Translations under genes and position numbers: made by a program
The notes under the pieces: model-generated
What the model was told of the DNA's origin: nothing
Seen by the model: the letters and a program-made list of their open reading frames with translations, nothing else
Database searches by the model: none
Shown here: in pieces, positions 63,751 to 64,000 of the stretch
Layout: every line of letters begins with the position of its first letter
Numbering within the stretch: position 1 is the first letter of the stretch
NCBI GenBank assembly: GCA_035048485.1
Contig: CM068587.1
Location: forward strand, 53,098,501 to 53,162,500
Reading direction: 5' to 3'
DNA length: 64,000 bases
DNA from: Pteria penguin
Lineage: Eukaryota > Mollusca > Bivalvia > Pterioida > Pteriidae

Positions 63751-64000
63751 TAGCCGGCATGGTACAGTGATAAGCGAGTTGACTATATATAGTTCGATAG
63801 TTCTTGGGTTCGATTCTCGCCGATGTCTTGTCTTTCAGATAGGACAGGAAAACCAAGACCTCGGGTCGCGATAGGCGTGGTACGTTGGAGATCCCTCACT
63901 GCTTTGGGAGGGTCCGTTGCATAGGTCAAAATTAATGTCTTTTCATCAAACAGATGCCGTTTGCAACATTAAAGAAATGACCCTCAGGTCAGTTTTAAGG
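63751..64000 (+). mobile_element. tRNA-derived SINE, second subfamily, cut by the window end
   Basis: It opens TAGCCGGCATGGTACAGTG, with a B box GGTTCGATTCT at 63807-63817. Its body shares blocks with the SINE at 45195 (GTCTTTCAGATAGGAC, GATCCCTCACTGCTTTGGG, GGGTCCGTTGCA). The tRNA part is different, so the two families share a body. An AAAT-rich stretch lies just before it. Confidence 0.75.

Overview
The window looks like AT-rich animal (metazoan) genomic DNA. The only intact protein-coding gene I recognise is a class A seven-transmembrane receptor. The rest is introns, microsatellites and old transposable elements: tRNA-derived SINEs, Penelope-type reverse transcriptase fragments and an Academ-like DNA transposon. 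The repeat types, especially the repeat at 16382-19088, remind me of bivalves and other lophotrochozoans. That placement is inference; I have no species-level evidence. There are no operons, phage genes or CRISPR arrays. LAYOUT: the window is dominated by a large tandem duplication. Positions 1-3345 are the tail of one repeat unit, 3346-31464 is a complete unit (unit A, about 28.1 kb), and 31465-56236 is a second complete unit (unit B, about 24.8 kb). From about 56237 the sequence is right flank. The copies are nearly identical by eye, apart from indels and microsatellite changes. The unit boundary falls inside the reading frame of the Academ-like transposon. In the two left copies the frame is cut at the same point (3345 and 31464). 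The last copy runs on into the transposon's zinc-finger N-terminus (to 56956), which suggests that the last copy keeps the ancestral arrangement and that the two left boundaries are duplication joints. WITHIN EACH UNIT, left to right: a 1.6 kb dispersed repeat carrying TACA microsatellites; a foldback repeat; pieces of a reverse transcriptase element, one of them inverted; a truncated tRNA-SINE; an unidentified 105-codon ORF; a repeat of about 2.7 kb bounded by hairpins; another reverse transcriptase fragment; then the receptor gene with a plausible TATA promoter and two 5' untranslated exons; another reverse transcriptase fragment on the minus strand; and the C-terminal part of the Academ-like transposase at the unit end. 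The receptor is intact in unit A (22758-23723). In unit B it is broken by a net 304-bp frameshifting deletion that removes about TM2 to TM4. Unit B also has a full-length SINE with a clean 14-bp target duplication that is absent from unit A, and a perfect 37-bp inverted repeat that unit A lacks. RIGHT FLANK (56237-64000): the N-terminal part of the Academ-like gene, a different Penelope-type RT fragment, a diverged extra copy of the 1.6 kb dispersed repeat, palindrome-rich MITE-like repeats, a probable LINE remnant and a SINE cut by the window end. I see no evidence that the genes act together as a system. The main interest is the structure and differential decay of a young receptor-bearing tandem duplication.
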